From positions 2,294,001-2,358,000 of the forward strand of contig NZ_AP012331.1 of assembly GCF_001042635.1 (NCBI RefSeq): DNA of 64,000 bases, given 5' to 3'. Within the stretch, counting starts at the first letter, position 1. Every line of letters begins with the position of its first letter. Below the pieces are notes generated by a model. That model saw only the letters and a list, made by a program, of their open reading frames with translations, was not told where the DNA came from and did not search any database. The stretch comes from Bifidobacterium scardovii JCM 12489 = DSM 13734. Its GTDB lineage: Bacteria > Actinomycetota > Actinomycetes > Actinomycetales > Bifidobacteriaceae. Below are positions 44,193 to 52,803 of the stretch, one piece after another. Made by a program: the position numbers and the translations under genes.

Positions 44193-45170
44193 TCACGAGA
44201 ACCGTTCCCGTATCTGCGCCGCCGTACCGTATGACGCCTGCGCGCCATATCCGGTTGCCGCGTACGCGGAAACGAAAGAGGCGAGTCGCGCGGCGTCGCG
44301 CAGCGGGAAACCGGATGCAAGGCCGGCCAGCACCGTGCCCATGAACGAATCCCCGCACCCCGTGGTGTCGACGGCATTGACCCGGACCGGATCGATGCGC
44401 GTCGCCGGGGACTCGCTGCAGGTCGCGTCAAGCACCATCGAACCATCTCCGCCAAGCGTGACGATCGACTGCTCGAAGCCGAACTCGCGCATGCGCTCCA
44501 GCGCGGCGTTCCAATCGAATCCGGACCAGTCATCATCAGCCGGCTCGTCGATGCCCAGCATCTGCGCCATCTCATGCTCGTTGACGAGCAGAACATCGGA
44601 CGACTCCACCAGCGAATCCGGCAGGGTCGGCGTGAACGGCGAGTTGTTGAGCAGCACCCTCACCCCGGCATCGTGGCACATCCGCGCGGCGGCGGTCACC
44701 GTTTCGATCGGGCTTTCCAGGCACAGGCCAAGCACACTCGACGATGTCAGCGATCCGCGCATCGATTCGATGTAGTCGACGCTCACCTGCGCATTCGAAC
44801 CGGGCGAATACACGATCGTGTTCTCACCGGCGGCATCCACGGTGATCACCGTGGTGCCGCTGGCCCCGAGCACACGCCGCACATTCGACGTGTCCACGCC
44901 GGCTTCGCCGAGCTGCCCGAGAAGGAAATCGGCGTTGGTGTCCGAACCGACCGCTCCGAACATCCGCACCGTGGCGCCGATGCGCGCCGCGGCGGCGGCC
45001 TGATTGCCGGATTTACCGCCAGGCAGCACCTGCAGCGGACCACCGGTGACGGTCTCGCCCGGCCCGGGAAGCCGCTCGGTGGTCACCGTGTAGTCGGCGT
45101 TCATCGAGCCGACCACCGACACCGTGCCATGGATGCGGCTCAGCGCCGCAAGAGTCGCGAAGTCGGTCAT
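44193..45170 (-). CDS. rbsK: PfkB-family sugar kinase, ribokinase (copy 2)
   Basis: A 325-residue paralogue of the kinase at 34980-35960, with the same signatures LPGGKSGNQAAAAARIG and DTTGCGDSFMG, and very similar along its whole length. The start at 45168-45170 follows AAAAGGATA. It is the last gene of the second nucleoside module (hydrolase, ECF transporter, kinase). It should feed ribose from imported nucleosides into the pentose phosphates. Confidence 0.9.
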   Translation of the reverse strand: MTDFATLAALSRIHGTVSVVGSMNADYTVTTERLPGPGETVTGGPLQVLPGGKSGNQAAAAARIGATVRMFGAVGSDTNADFLLGQLGEAGVDTSNVRRVLGASGTTVITVDAAGENTIVYSPGSNAQVSVDYIESMRGSLTSSSVLGLCLESPIETVTAAARMCHDAGVRVLLNNSPFTPTLPDSLVESSDVLLVNEHEMAQMLGIDEPADDDWSGFDWNAALERMREFGFEQSIVTLGGDGSMVLDATCSESPATRIDPVRVNAVDTTGCGDSFMGTVLAGLASGFPLRDAARLASFVSAYAATGYGAQASYGTAAQIRERFS

Positions 45171-45246
45171 CATTATCCTTTTCCTGAAAACGCTTGCACC
45201 CCGGTCGCACCATCTCGAGTACAACCCGTGCAAGCACGAGCGACGC

Positions 45247-46047
45247 TCAACGTTGCAACCTATCGATCAAGGTTTGCGTATCTACCGTGTTGGCGGGCAG
45301 GCCCAGCAATCTGGCGAGCGTACCGACGTACGGTTCCTTGAGCATGCTCTCGTCCAGCAGGTTTTGGTCGCCAAAAATACTACTCGCATCGCCTGTCATC
45401 AGCAGATTCTTGTGAGCCATGACGTAGATCATGTCAAAATTATTGACCACGAACTCCATGTCATGGGTGATCGTGACCACGGTCTTGCCTTTGCGTTCAA
45501 GCTCCCGGAAAATGCCCTCCAGACAGCGGATGCCATGCAGGTCCTGTCCCGCTGTCGGCTCGTCGAACACCAGAATCGAACCATCCATGGCCAGCACAGA
45601 GGCGATGGTGACGAATTTGCGGATCGACAGCGGCAGATTATAGGGGTTCTCATCCATGGCCCCGGTCAGATCGCACAGATCCGCCGCCCAATCCACATGC
45701 TCCCTGATCTGTTCGTCGCTCTGCTTGAGCACCTTCGGACCATATTCGATCTCTTCACGGACCGTATTGTGGAAAATCTGGTCATCCGGGTTCTGGAACA
45801 CGTATCCGGTCGTGCGGGACAATTGGGCGGCCGTGTACTCCTTCGTGTCTTTGCCATCAACCGTTACGGTGCCGTCAGTCGGCTTGAGCAATCCGTTCAT
45901 CATCTTCACCGTGGTGGTCTTGCCGGCTCCATTCTGTCCGACGATGGCCACACGGGAACCCTGTGGAATATCAAAACTGACGTGCTCGACCGCGGAGAAT
46001 CCGTTGGGATAGGAGAAACTCACATCTTCGAAATGTATGATGCCCAT
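45247..46047 (-). CDS. ECF transporter ATPase A' (with unusual signature motif)
   Basis: A 266-residue energy-coupling-factor ATPase. Walker A is VGQNGAGKTTTVKMM, the Q-loop GYVFQNPDDQIF, and Walker B SILVFDEPTAGQD. The ABC signature is degenerate: LPLSIRKFVTIASVLA where LSGGQKQR is expected. In a two-ATPase ECF module this means that the composite site using this signature may hydrolyse poorly. It overlaps the partner ATPase by one base. The gene sits with dedicated T and S subunits, so it is a group I ECF system. Confidence 0.9.
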   Translation of the reverse strand: MGIIHFEDVSFSYPNGFSAVEHVSFDIPQGSRVAIVGQNGAGKTTTVKMMNGLLKPTDGTVTVDGKDTKEYTAAQLSRTTGYVFQNPDDQIFHNTVREEIEYGPKVLKQSDEQIREHVDWAADLCDLTGAMDENPYNLPLSIRKFVTIASVLAMDGSILVFDEPTAGQDLHGIRCLEGIFRELERKGKTVVTITHDMEFVVNNFDMIYVMAHKNLLMTGDASSIFGDQNLLDESMLKEPYVGTLARLLGLPANTVDTQTLIDRLQR

Positions 46048-46952
46048 TACTCGCGTCCTCCCTTTTCGGCGCCGTCCGCTCCAGTCGCATCCGATGCCGA
46101 GGCCTTGCCCGCATACGGCTTCAGCTGCTCGGCCATCTCATCCACCGTGACGATGCCGGGAGCGATGTCAAAGCCACGTTTTCTCAGCTCATCGGCAAGC
46201 ATCACCGTCTGGGGCAGCATCACATCATGATCATGCAGCAGCGCGAGATCCGACAGCACCTCATGCTTGTCCCCGGCGCGGATCAGACGGCCATGGTCCA
46301 GCACCAGCACCTCATCGCTGTATTGCGCGACCAGTTCCATCTTGTGTTCCACCAGAATGATGGTCTTGCCCATATCCTTGAGTTTGCTGATGATGTCGAA
46401 CACACGCTCGGTCTCCTTCGGATCGAGCTGCGAGGTCGGCTCGTCGATGACCAGCACGTCCGGCTCCAGTACCAGCACCGAGGCCAATGCCACACGTTGC
46501 TGCTGTCCCCCGGACAGTTCGAAGGGGTTCTTGTCCTTCAAAAACGCGATGTTGGTGAGCTCCATCATACGGTCGACGCGCTCGCGCATCTGCGGTACCG
46601 GAACACCGAAATTCTCCAGGCCGAAAGCGATTTCGCCGTATACGGTATCGCGCGCTCCGGTAATCTGGTTGAACGGATTCTGGAACACATATCCGATGCG
46701 TTCCGAAAGTTCTCCCATGGTGTATTCGGACAGATCCTTGCCGTCGAATATGACGTTCCCCTGCATGCCACCTTGGAAAAAGTTCGGCACGAACCCGCGG
46801 ATGATATTGCACAACGTGGTCTTGCCGCTGCCATTGGCACCGATTATGGTGTAAAAACGTCCTTGTTCAAGGGTGACATCGACATCGACGATGGACGGCG
46901 AGTCCGTTAGAGGATACGAATATGTGACGTGCCTAAGCTCTATATAACCCAT
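46047..46952 (-). CDS. ECF transporter ATPase A
   Basis: A 301-residue ECF ATPase with canonical motifs: Walker A IGANGSGKTTLCNII, Q-loop GYVFQNPFNQITG, signature LSGGQQQRVALASVL and Walker B VLVIDEPTSQLD. A C-terminal extension of 40 or so residues (KPYAGKASASDATGADG) is polar. Its start overlaps the T-subunit stop by 13 bases. It pairs with the adjacent A' subunit. Confidence 0.93.
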   Translation of the reverse strand: MGYIELRHVTYSYPLTDSPSIVDVDVTLEQGRFYTIIGANGSGKTTLCNIIRGFVPNFFQGGMQGNVIFDGKDLSEYTMGELSERIGYVFQNPFNQITGARDTVYGEIAFGLENFGVPVPQMRERVDRMMELTNIAFLKDKNPFELSGGQQQRVALASVLVLEPDVLVIDEPTSQLDPKETERVFDIISKLKDMGKTIILVEHKMELVAQYSDEVLVLDHGRLIRAGDKHEVLSDLALLHDHDVMLPQTVMLADELRKRGFDIAPGIVTVDEMAEQLKPYAGKASASDATGADGAEKGGRE

Positions 46953-47704
46953 AGCGCAATTCCTCCGGCGATTGCGGCGACGAACAGTATCGTGGTGAGT
47001 ATCATGACCGTGCGATCGGCCGAAGTGCGTTCAATATCCTCCAAATGCGTGCGCTGACTCTCCGAAGAGAACCCTCGAGCCTCCAGTGTGAGAGCGCGCT
47101 CCTCGGTACCAGATATCGAACTGAGCACCAGCGGCACCAGAGTCGGCACAAAGACCTTCGCACGCACCATGAGGCTGCCTTCGGTCTCGACACCGCGGGC
47201 ACGTTGCGCGTTCATGATGGTATCTGATTTTTTCTTGAGCACCGGCACCATCTGCAAAGTCGAGAGGATCACGTATGTGGCTTTTGGGCTCATACCGGCC
47301 TTCTCAAGAGACAGTACAAAATCCTTCTCTTTGGTAACGGCGAAGAACCAGATCAGACTGCCGCCGACGCACATTAGAATCAGACCGAGGTTCAGGGCAA
47401 ACATCAACCCTTCCCATTTGGCATTGAATATCCAAAAAGAAAAGATAATATGTTCGCCAGTACCGAAGAACATCTGGATCAGAACGAGCAGTGCGAACAA
47501 CGCTCCAACGGAATTACGAACACGACGGATGAATACCGGCCAGACGCCGCTGGCCACCGCCAGCACATTGACGAGCACGAAGCACACCAACTTGCTGACG
47601 AGGCTTGGCATCACCATGCCAATGACGACGAAAGCCACCGATATGTAGAACTTGGTCAGCGGATAAAGAGAGACTATCCGGTTTGACTGACTCGAATTAC
47701 TCAT
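46940..47704 (-). CDS. ECF transporter T component (EcfT)
   Basis: A 254-residue membrane scaffold joining the ATPases to the substrate-binding S subunit. It has about five hydrophobic segments and the two diagnostic Ala-Arg-Gly helices: NAQRARGVETEG and LTLEARGFSS. It lies 58 bp after the S gene and overlaps the A gene, as is usual for group I ECF operons. Confidence 0.9.
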   Translation of the reverse strand: MSNSSQSNRIVSLYPLTKFYISVAFVVIGMVMPSLVSKLVCFVLVNVLAVASGVWPVFIRRVRNSVGALFALLVLIQMFFGTGEHIIFSFWIFNAKWEGLMFALNLGLILMCVGGSLIWFFAVTKEKDFVLSLEKAGMSPKATYVILSTLQMVPVLKKKSDTIMNAQRARGVETEGSLMVRAKVFVPTLVPLVLSSISGTEERALTLEARGFSSESQRTHLEDIERTSADRTVMILTTILFVAAIAGGIALWVI

Positions 47705-47762
47705 GTGGAATGACCTTTGCGCGAGATTGAATTCATCGTATTACAGTCATTTGGCATTACAG

Positions 47763-48377
47763 TCACTTGCCGGAGGACGCGGTCTTCGTGATGTACTTGT
47801 CGCCAAAGCGATATTTCACCAAAGAACGAGCGGGAATTGCACGGATGATGAGATATGCGACAAAGATGGACAGCATCTTGCCGATGGATTCGGTAACGAT
47901 GTACACGGAAAGCACCGATTGCAGAATCTTCTGCCCCGTCGCCATCAGACCGGCCGCAAGCATCGACGCGCCACCACCGGTGGATCCGCCAAAGAAGAAC
48001 ACCGTCACAGGCGTTGCGGTCAGCGTGGCCACAATGGCGATGACGATACCGGAAATGACCAGTTTCCACACCTTATTGGTCATGTTGTACTTGGCCAGCA
48101 GTCCGGCGGCAATGCCGATGAAGAAGGCACAGATCGCATATGGAATAAGCGTCGGATCAAAGATACCATTGATCAGATTCGTCAGCACGCCGGTGACTGC
48201 GGCAGGAATCGGACCGGCAAGCAGACCCACCAGAATGACACCGATGGTGTCAAGATCAACGGGAATCTTCAACACGGAAGTCAACTGTCCACCGACGATA
48301 TTGATGGCAATAGCCACGGGGATCAGCAGAATGACCATAAGAGAGAAATTATCCTTGGACATTTTATTCTTCATCAT
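47763..48377 (-). CDS. ECF transporter S component, predicted nucleoside-specific
   Basis: A 204-residue integral membrane protein with about six hydrophobic segments (for example MVILLIPVAIAINIVGGQL and LIPYAICAFFIGIAAGLLA). Size and topology are those of ECF S components. It does not clearly belong to a vitamin family that I can recognise. Its operon pairs a nucleoside hydrolase upstream with T, A, A' and a ribokinase downstream, so the ligand is most likely a ribonucleoside. Two ATG codons lie together at 48377 and 48374. The ribosome site is weak (AAAGAA), suggesting modest or coupled translation. Confidence 0.8.
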   Translation of the reverse strand: MMKNKMSKDNFSLMVILLIPVAIAINIVGGQLTSVLKIPVDLDTIGVILVGLLAGPIPAAVTGVLTNLINGIFDPTLIPYAICAFFIGIAAGLLAKYNMTNKVWKLVISGIVIAIVATLTATPVTVFFFGGSTGGGASMLAAGLMATGQKILQSVLSVYIVTESIGKMLSIFVAYLIIRAIPARSLVKYRFGDKYITKTASSGK

Positions 48378-48483
48378 GTTCGGAAGTTCTTTCTATTTCT
48401 ATATATGTGTGATGTTGTGTGTGCTGGTGGCATGCGCCCCATTGGACAGTATTCTCAGACACGCACTCTGCATAGAGCGGAAT

Positions 48484-49419
48484 CTATACACCGAATACAG
48501 TGGAAAGGAAAAGATCAAAGAAGTCTTGTACGTTCACAGCAGCCGCGTACTTTGCGTTGCACCGCCCCTCATTCCAATGTCCGTCGAGATCCACTATTGA
48601 CTGACCTCTAGCAATGCCTTCCGTCACCACGTCGATATACGCCGGACGCACATCGAGAATGCACGGATTGAGGTAATAGGCAACAGTGAGCACATCATGC
48701 AACGGCGACACCGCCTTGCGTCGGGTCCTCCAGTTGTCTTCAAGTCCCTCCCGCGTGATGTCGTAGACGAAGCGAGAGATGGGCGTGCCCGTCATGCGGA
48801 TGATCTCACGATGCTCGCAATCCAGCGCAATACGGTTCGTCACATCCAGACCAACCATCGTGACGTCACGGATACCGGCCTGCAGCACCTCATGCGCGGC
48901 AAGCGGATCCGCCCAGAAATTGTATTCCGCCACCGGGCTCATATTGCCGGTGCTTTTCGCGCCTCCCATGATGATGAGTCGCTTGAGGCTCGGAGCGAAC
49001 CGTTCGGACCGCCTGATGGCCAAAGCGACATTGGTGCACGGGCCAATGGCGAACAATGTCACCTCGCCCGGATGCGCGATCACATAGTCGACGAGGAAAT
49101 CAACGGCCGGAACACTCTCCTCGGTCTTGTCGGAAGCGATGGAATCCGCGTATCCACCCAAGCCGTCATCACCAAAGGCATCCACCGTTTCAGGCACTTC
49201 CTGGTTGAGCGCGGCCACCGAGCCACGGTACACCGGGATGTCGCTCCGGTCACATAACGACAGGATATTGCACGCGTTCCGAGTAGTCGTATCGATTCTG
49301 CCATTGCCAGTCACCGAGCATATCGCTTTGACGTCCATGCCGGCTTTGATCGCCAAGATGATAGCCAAGGCATCATCGCTGCCTGGATCGCAATCAATGA
49401 TAATAGGGGTTGAATCCAT
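48484..49419 (-). CDS. Nucleoside hydrolase, IUNH family (module 2)
   Basis: A 311-residue nucleoside N-ribohydrolase. The N-terminal motif is IIDCDPGSDDALAIILAI. MGGAKSTGNMSP and the His region AVSPLHDVLTVAYY follow. It is only distantly like the module 1 hydrolase, so the modules are not a simple block duplication. It leads the operon hydrolase, S, T, A, A', ribokinase and has a near-consensus promoter with operators. Confidence 0.92.
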   Translation of the reverse strand: MDSTPIIIDCDPGSDDALAIILAIKAGMDVKAICSVTGNGRIDTTTRNACNILSLCDRSDIPVYRGSVAALNQEVPETVDAFGDDGLGGYADSIASDKTEESVPAVDFLVDYVIAHPGEVTLFAIGPCTNVALAIRRSERFAPSLKRLIIMGGAKSTGNMSPVAEYNFWADPLAAHEVLQAGIRDVTMVGLDVTNRIALDCEHREIIRMTGTPISRFVYDITREGLEDNWRTRRKAVSPLHDVLTVAYYLNPCILDVRPAYIDVVTEGIARGQSIVDLDGHWNEGRCNAKYAAAVNVQDFFDLFLSTVFGV

Positions 49420-49518
49420 GCATCACTCCTTCGTGACTCCTCATTACCGCATCGCTGCATGCATTCATGATCTACGTCTTCATGCACATTGCATCATCTT
49501 TAACCATCAATCGATGAT

Positions 49519-49572
49519 ACAACGTTTTAGCAGCAATAAAATGATGATATAAGGTTTTAGCTCATTTGTCAA
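49519..49572 (-). promoter_or_regulatory. Promoter with twin operators for nucleoside module 2
   Basis: Minus-strand -35 TTGACA (49567-49572), a 17-base spacer and -10 TATCAT (49544-49549). CTAAAACCTTAT lies in the spacer (49549-49560), and CTAAAACGTTGTA is downstream (49519-49530). The layout matches the promoter at 38626-38681, including ATTTGTCAAA(C/T)GCG on the other strand. Confidence 0.75.
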
Positions 49573-49649
49573 ATGCGACTATTCCATACATGTCTGTCCG
49601 GTAGAAGTCATCACATATGCAAACTGCAACACAAACGCGTCATGCTGTT

Positions 49650-50660
49650 TTATCGGCATAACGCACTTGACGATTTCCGCGCGATGAACACGGTCGGCAC
49701 ATACTGCGTGCCAGCCACCGCCTCGCCGTCGCCGGCGAGCTGGCGCATCAGCAGTTCCACGCCCTGCCGCCCCATCGTCTCGGCCTGCTGCGAGATCACC
49801 GATACCGAGGGCGTCATCATCGTGAACGCCGCGATGTCGTCGAACGACACCACCGACATATCCGCCCCGACCTCCAGGCCACGGTCGGTCATCAGGCCAA
49901 GCATGGTAATGGCGTCCGGCGAATAGGCAAACACGACGGCGCTCATCCCGGATTCCGCCAGTTCATCGAGCGCCCGCTGCCGGGACTCGTATGTCGCGTC
50001 GCAATTCACCACGATCGTTTCGCCATCGGCGAGCAGCTCGCCCGTTATGGCGCGAAACGCCACTTCACGCTCGTTGACGCTGAACGACCCAAGCGCCGGA
50101 TGCGAGACATAGCCGATCCGGCGATGCCCCAACCGCATCAGCTCCGCCACGGCGCTGCGTATCCCCGGGTACGGATCGGACACCACGAACGGGACCGAGT
50201 CGACGCTGGGGACGCGGCGGTCGACGAACACCAGCGGCAGGCCACGGCGGACCAGCGATTCGACGCCCGGCGAATCCACGCCCTGCGGCACGACGATCGC
50301 GCCGTCGATCCGCTGCCCCAGAAGATTCTCGATAAAGGAATCCTGACGCTCCACGCTCTCGCCCGACGACCCGATCAGCGTGGTGAATCCGCGGCGGTAC
50401 AGCTCGTCCTCCATCGAGGAGACCAGGTCGGCGAAATACGGGTTGCGCAGGTCGGGCACGAGCAACCCCACGGTCTTGGTTTCGGAGGAACGCATGGAAC
50501 GCGCGCGCTGATCGGGCACGTAGCCCATGCTCTCCACGGTATCGCGCACCAGTTTGCGCGTCTCGTCGGAGAACCGTCCCTTATCATGCAGGATCTGCGA
50601 TACGGCCGCCACGGAGACACCGGCCTCACGAGCAACATCCCGTATCGTCACATATGCCAT
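49650..50660 (-). CDS. LacI-family transcriptional regulator
   Basis: A 336-residue repressor-type protein. The N-terminal helix-turn-helix is TIRDVAREAGVSVAAVSQIL with hinge YVPDQRARSM, followed by a periplasmic-binding-like sensor domain (TVGLLVPDLRNPYFADLVSS). It resembles ribose- or nucleoside-responsive members. It lies directly upstream of nucleoside module 2 and is the obvious candidate to bind the TAAAACGTT-type operators there and at module 1; this is inferred from position. It is separated from the lactose module by a terminator. Confidence 0.9.
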   Translation of the reverse strand: MAYVTIRDVAREAGVSVAAVSQILHDKGRFSDETRKLVRDTVESMGYVPDQRARSMRSSETKTVGLLVPDLRNPYFADLVSSMEDELYRRGFTTLIGSSGESVERQDSFIENLLGQRIDGAIVVPQGVDSPGVESLVRRGLPLVFVDRRVPSVDSVPFVVSDPYPGIRSAVAELMRLGHRRIGYVSHPALGSFSVNEREVAFRAITGELLADGETIVVNCDATYESRQRALDELAESGMSAVVFAYSPDAITMLGLMTDRGLEVGADMSVVSFDDIAAFTMMTPSVSVISQQAETMGRQGVELLMRQLAGDGEAVAGTQYVPTVFIARKSSSALCR

Positions 50661-50775
50661 GTCATTCTCCCGCCGCCGAACGCTTATGCTCCTTCATTCT
50701 AACGTCCACACGCGCAATCGGCCGTCCGGCAGGGCCATGCGTTCCCGGCGGCGGCTCGCCGGGCCCACCATGACA

Positions 50776-50806
50776 CGGCGCATCGTCGGGAGAAAACGAT
50801 GCGCCG
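50776..50806. terminator. Hairpin after the sugar symporter
   Basis: CGGCGCATCGT (50776-50786) pairs with ACGATGCGCCG (50796-50806), 11 bp, beyond the stop of the symporter gene at 50894. Confidence 0.65.
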
Positions 50807-50893
50807 ACCCGTGCGAGCCGGTCTTCTTTTGGGGAACGGCCCGCACGGTCGCATCGAACCGCACGGCCGGCCCGCTCCTCCGCAGGCGGCCCG

Positions 50894-52438
50894 TCACGCC
50901 CCTTCCGAACCCAGCCGTTCCTCCAGCTCGTCGACGATACGCGCGTGCATTTTCTCGTCGATCTTCACGGTGAACGCGAACACCAGCAGGCTGAGCACGA
51001 TGAGCGCCAGCGGCACGTAGAACGCGAAGGTCTTGAAGGTCTGGATGTTCTCGGCGGTCATATCGGCGGCGGTGGCGGCGCCGACCATGCCGGCGGCCAC
51101 AGCGATGAAGCCGACGAGCCCGTTGGACATCGCGCCGGCGATCTTGTCGAGCATCGGACGCACCGACAGGGTCACCGCCTCGTTGCGTTTGCCGGTCTTC
51201 AGCTGGCCGTACTCGATCGAATCGGTCAGCGACAGGATCGCGGTCATCTGGATGAACGTCGCCGGCAGATAGAACAGGACCAGCGCGGCGATCACCACGG
51301 GCAGGCTGCCCGACCCGACGATGAACAGCACGTAGCCCGCCACCATGAGCAGCATGCCGCCGATGAACAGCCATCGCCGGGGCACGCGCCGGTTGACCGC
51401 CGGGAACAGCGGCGTCATGACCAGACCGGCGATCACCGGAATGACGCCGGTGATCGCGAATGCGCCGGACCGGTCGAGCACGAAGGTGAACAGGTAATAC
51501 ATCACACCGTTGGTCGCCACGTTGGCGATCGCGTACAGCAGGTATGCCAGCGCCACCCACAGCAGCTGGTCATTGCGCGAGATCGCGGCGAACGCCTGCA
51601 GCGGGTTGCCGCTGCCGGCCTCCCTGGACCGCAGCGCGCTCTCGTTCTCCTTGGTGCCGAACGCCACCGAACACGCGGTGACCAGGCCGAGCAATGCCAC
51701 GATGACGGCGAAGGCGGTCCATCCCGGCTGGCTCTCGGCGCGCGAACCGGTGAACAGATAACTGAACGTCGTAACGATCGGCACCACGGCGATGGTGATG
51801 CCGTTGTATCCGATCGAACCGGTGAAGGTGCCGAGAGCCGTGTATACGCTGCGCTCGTGCGAATCGGAGGAGAGGGCCGGGATCATGCCCCAGTATGAGA
51901 TGTCGCGCATCGAGTAGAACACGTCGAGCAGGACGAACACGATGACGAACAGCACGATGAACCACGTCTGGTTCACGTTGACAAGTCCAAACAGTCCGGT
52001 GTAGACCATGACGATCAGCACCGCGCTCACCAAGCCGCCCATGAACTGCCACGGACGGAACCGCCCGAACCGCGTATTCGTGTTATCCACCAGGTTGCCC
52101 AGCAACGGGTCGAGGAAGATCTCGGCGATGCGGATCACCACGATCAGCCCGGTGATCAGGCCGATGAGCCCGGTTGCGACCTTCCGGTCGACGCCGGCGA
52201 ACAGCGTGCTGGTCACGTACACCACAAAGTATGTGCTCAGCGCATTGTAGAACGCGGATTGGCCCAGATTGCCGAACGCATAGGCGACGCGCTGGCGCAG
52301 GCGATGGCCATCGCCCCGGTCGGGCCGCCGCCCATCGGGTTGTACGGCGATCCGTTCCGCCGGCCGAAGCGCCGGTTCGGCAACGGCCTCGTCCCGATCG
52401 CCGCAGCGGCCCGATTCTCCTTGTTTCGATTCGCTCAT
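50894..52438 (-). CDS. GPH-family sugar:cation symporter, probable lactose/galactoside permease
   Basis: A 514-residue transporter with about 12 membrane segments after a 50-residue charged N-terminus. GPH/LacS-type features are YAFGNLGQSAFYNALSTYF, RIAEIFLDPLLGNLVDNTNT with RFGRFRPW, and MRDISYWGMIPALS. It lacks the C-terminal PTS IIA-like domain of streptococcal LacS. It is divergent from a beta-galactosidase and shares its operators, so lactose or a galacto-oligosaccharide is the likely cargo. The ATG at 52436-52438 follows AAGGAG. Confidence 0.88.
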   Translation of the reverse strand: MSESKQGESGRCGDRDEAVAEPALRPAERIAVQPDGRRPDRGDGHRLRQRVAYAFGNLGQSAFYNALSTYFVVYVTSTLFAGVDRKVATGLIGLITGLIVVIRIAEIFLDPLLGNLVDNTNTRFGRFRPWQFMGGLVSAVLIVMVYTGLFGLVNVNQTWFIVLFVIVFVLLDVFYSMRDISYWGMIPALSSDSHERSVYTALGTFTGSIGYNGITIAVVPIVTTFSYLFTGSRAESQPGWTAFAVIVALLGLVTACSVAFGTKENESALRSREAGSGNPLQAFAAISRNDQLLWVALAYLLYAIANVATNGVMYYLFTFVLDRSGAFAITGVIPVIAGLVMTPLFPAVNRRVPRRWLFIGGMLLMVAGYVLFIVGSGSLPVVIAALVLFYLPATFIQMTAILSLTDSIEYGQLKTGKRNEAVTLSVRPMLDKIAGAMSNGLVGFIAVAAGMVGAATAADMTAENIQTFKTFAFYVPLALIVLSLLVFAFTVKIDEKMHARIVDELEERLGSEGA

Positions 52439-52518
52439 GCGTCACCGCTCCTTACCAGAATCCTCACGGGACCATCCACGGCCACCGCAGCCAAAAGTAT
52501 ATGACGTTACCTAGAAAA

Positions 52519-52534
52519 AGTAAAATTCTTTACT
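52519..52534. promoter_or_regulatory. LacI-type operator 1 of the lactose module
   Basis: Perfect palindrome AGTAAA-ATTC-TTTACT, about 80 bases upstream of the symporter start. It has the same half sites as the site before the lactose regulator gene. Confidence 0.75.
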
Positions 52535-52702
52535 AATTTCGACACTTCGGCAATCTGCGCCGAATCAGCCCACACGCCGGCAGCGGCAATCCCCTCGATC
52601 TCACCCATATCCGTCACAATCGGAGCGCACCGGATCCGCCAGGACGCACCACACCGACATAACGAGCACTTGCTTTTCCCCAGCAAAACCATTACCTTAT
52701 TC

Positions 52703-52718
52703 AGTAAAGAGTTTTACC
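52703..52718. promoter_or_regulatory. LacI-type operator 2 of the lactose module
   Basis: AGTAAA-GAGT-TTTACC, one base off the palindrome, about 85 bases before the beta-galactosidase start. With operator 1, 184 bases away, it could allow looping across the divergent promoters. Confidence 0.7.
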
Positions 52719-52803
52719 TCTGTGTAATGAACAACGACGTTACGCCGTCACGCATCGACCGCCGGCAGTGATCGTCACCGACCGACAAGGAAAGCTGGAA
52801 TTC

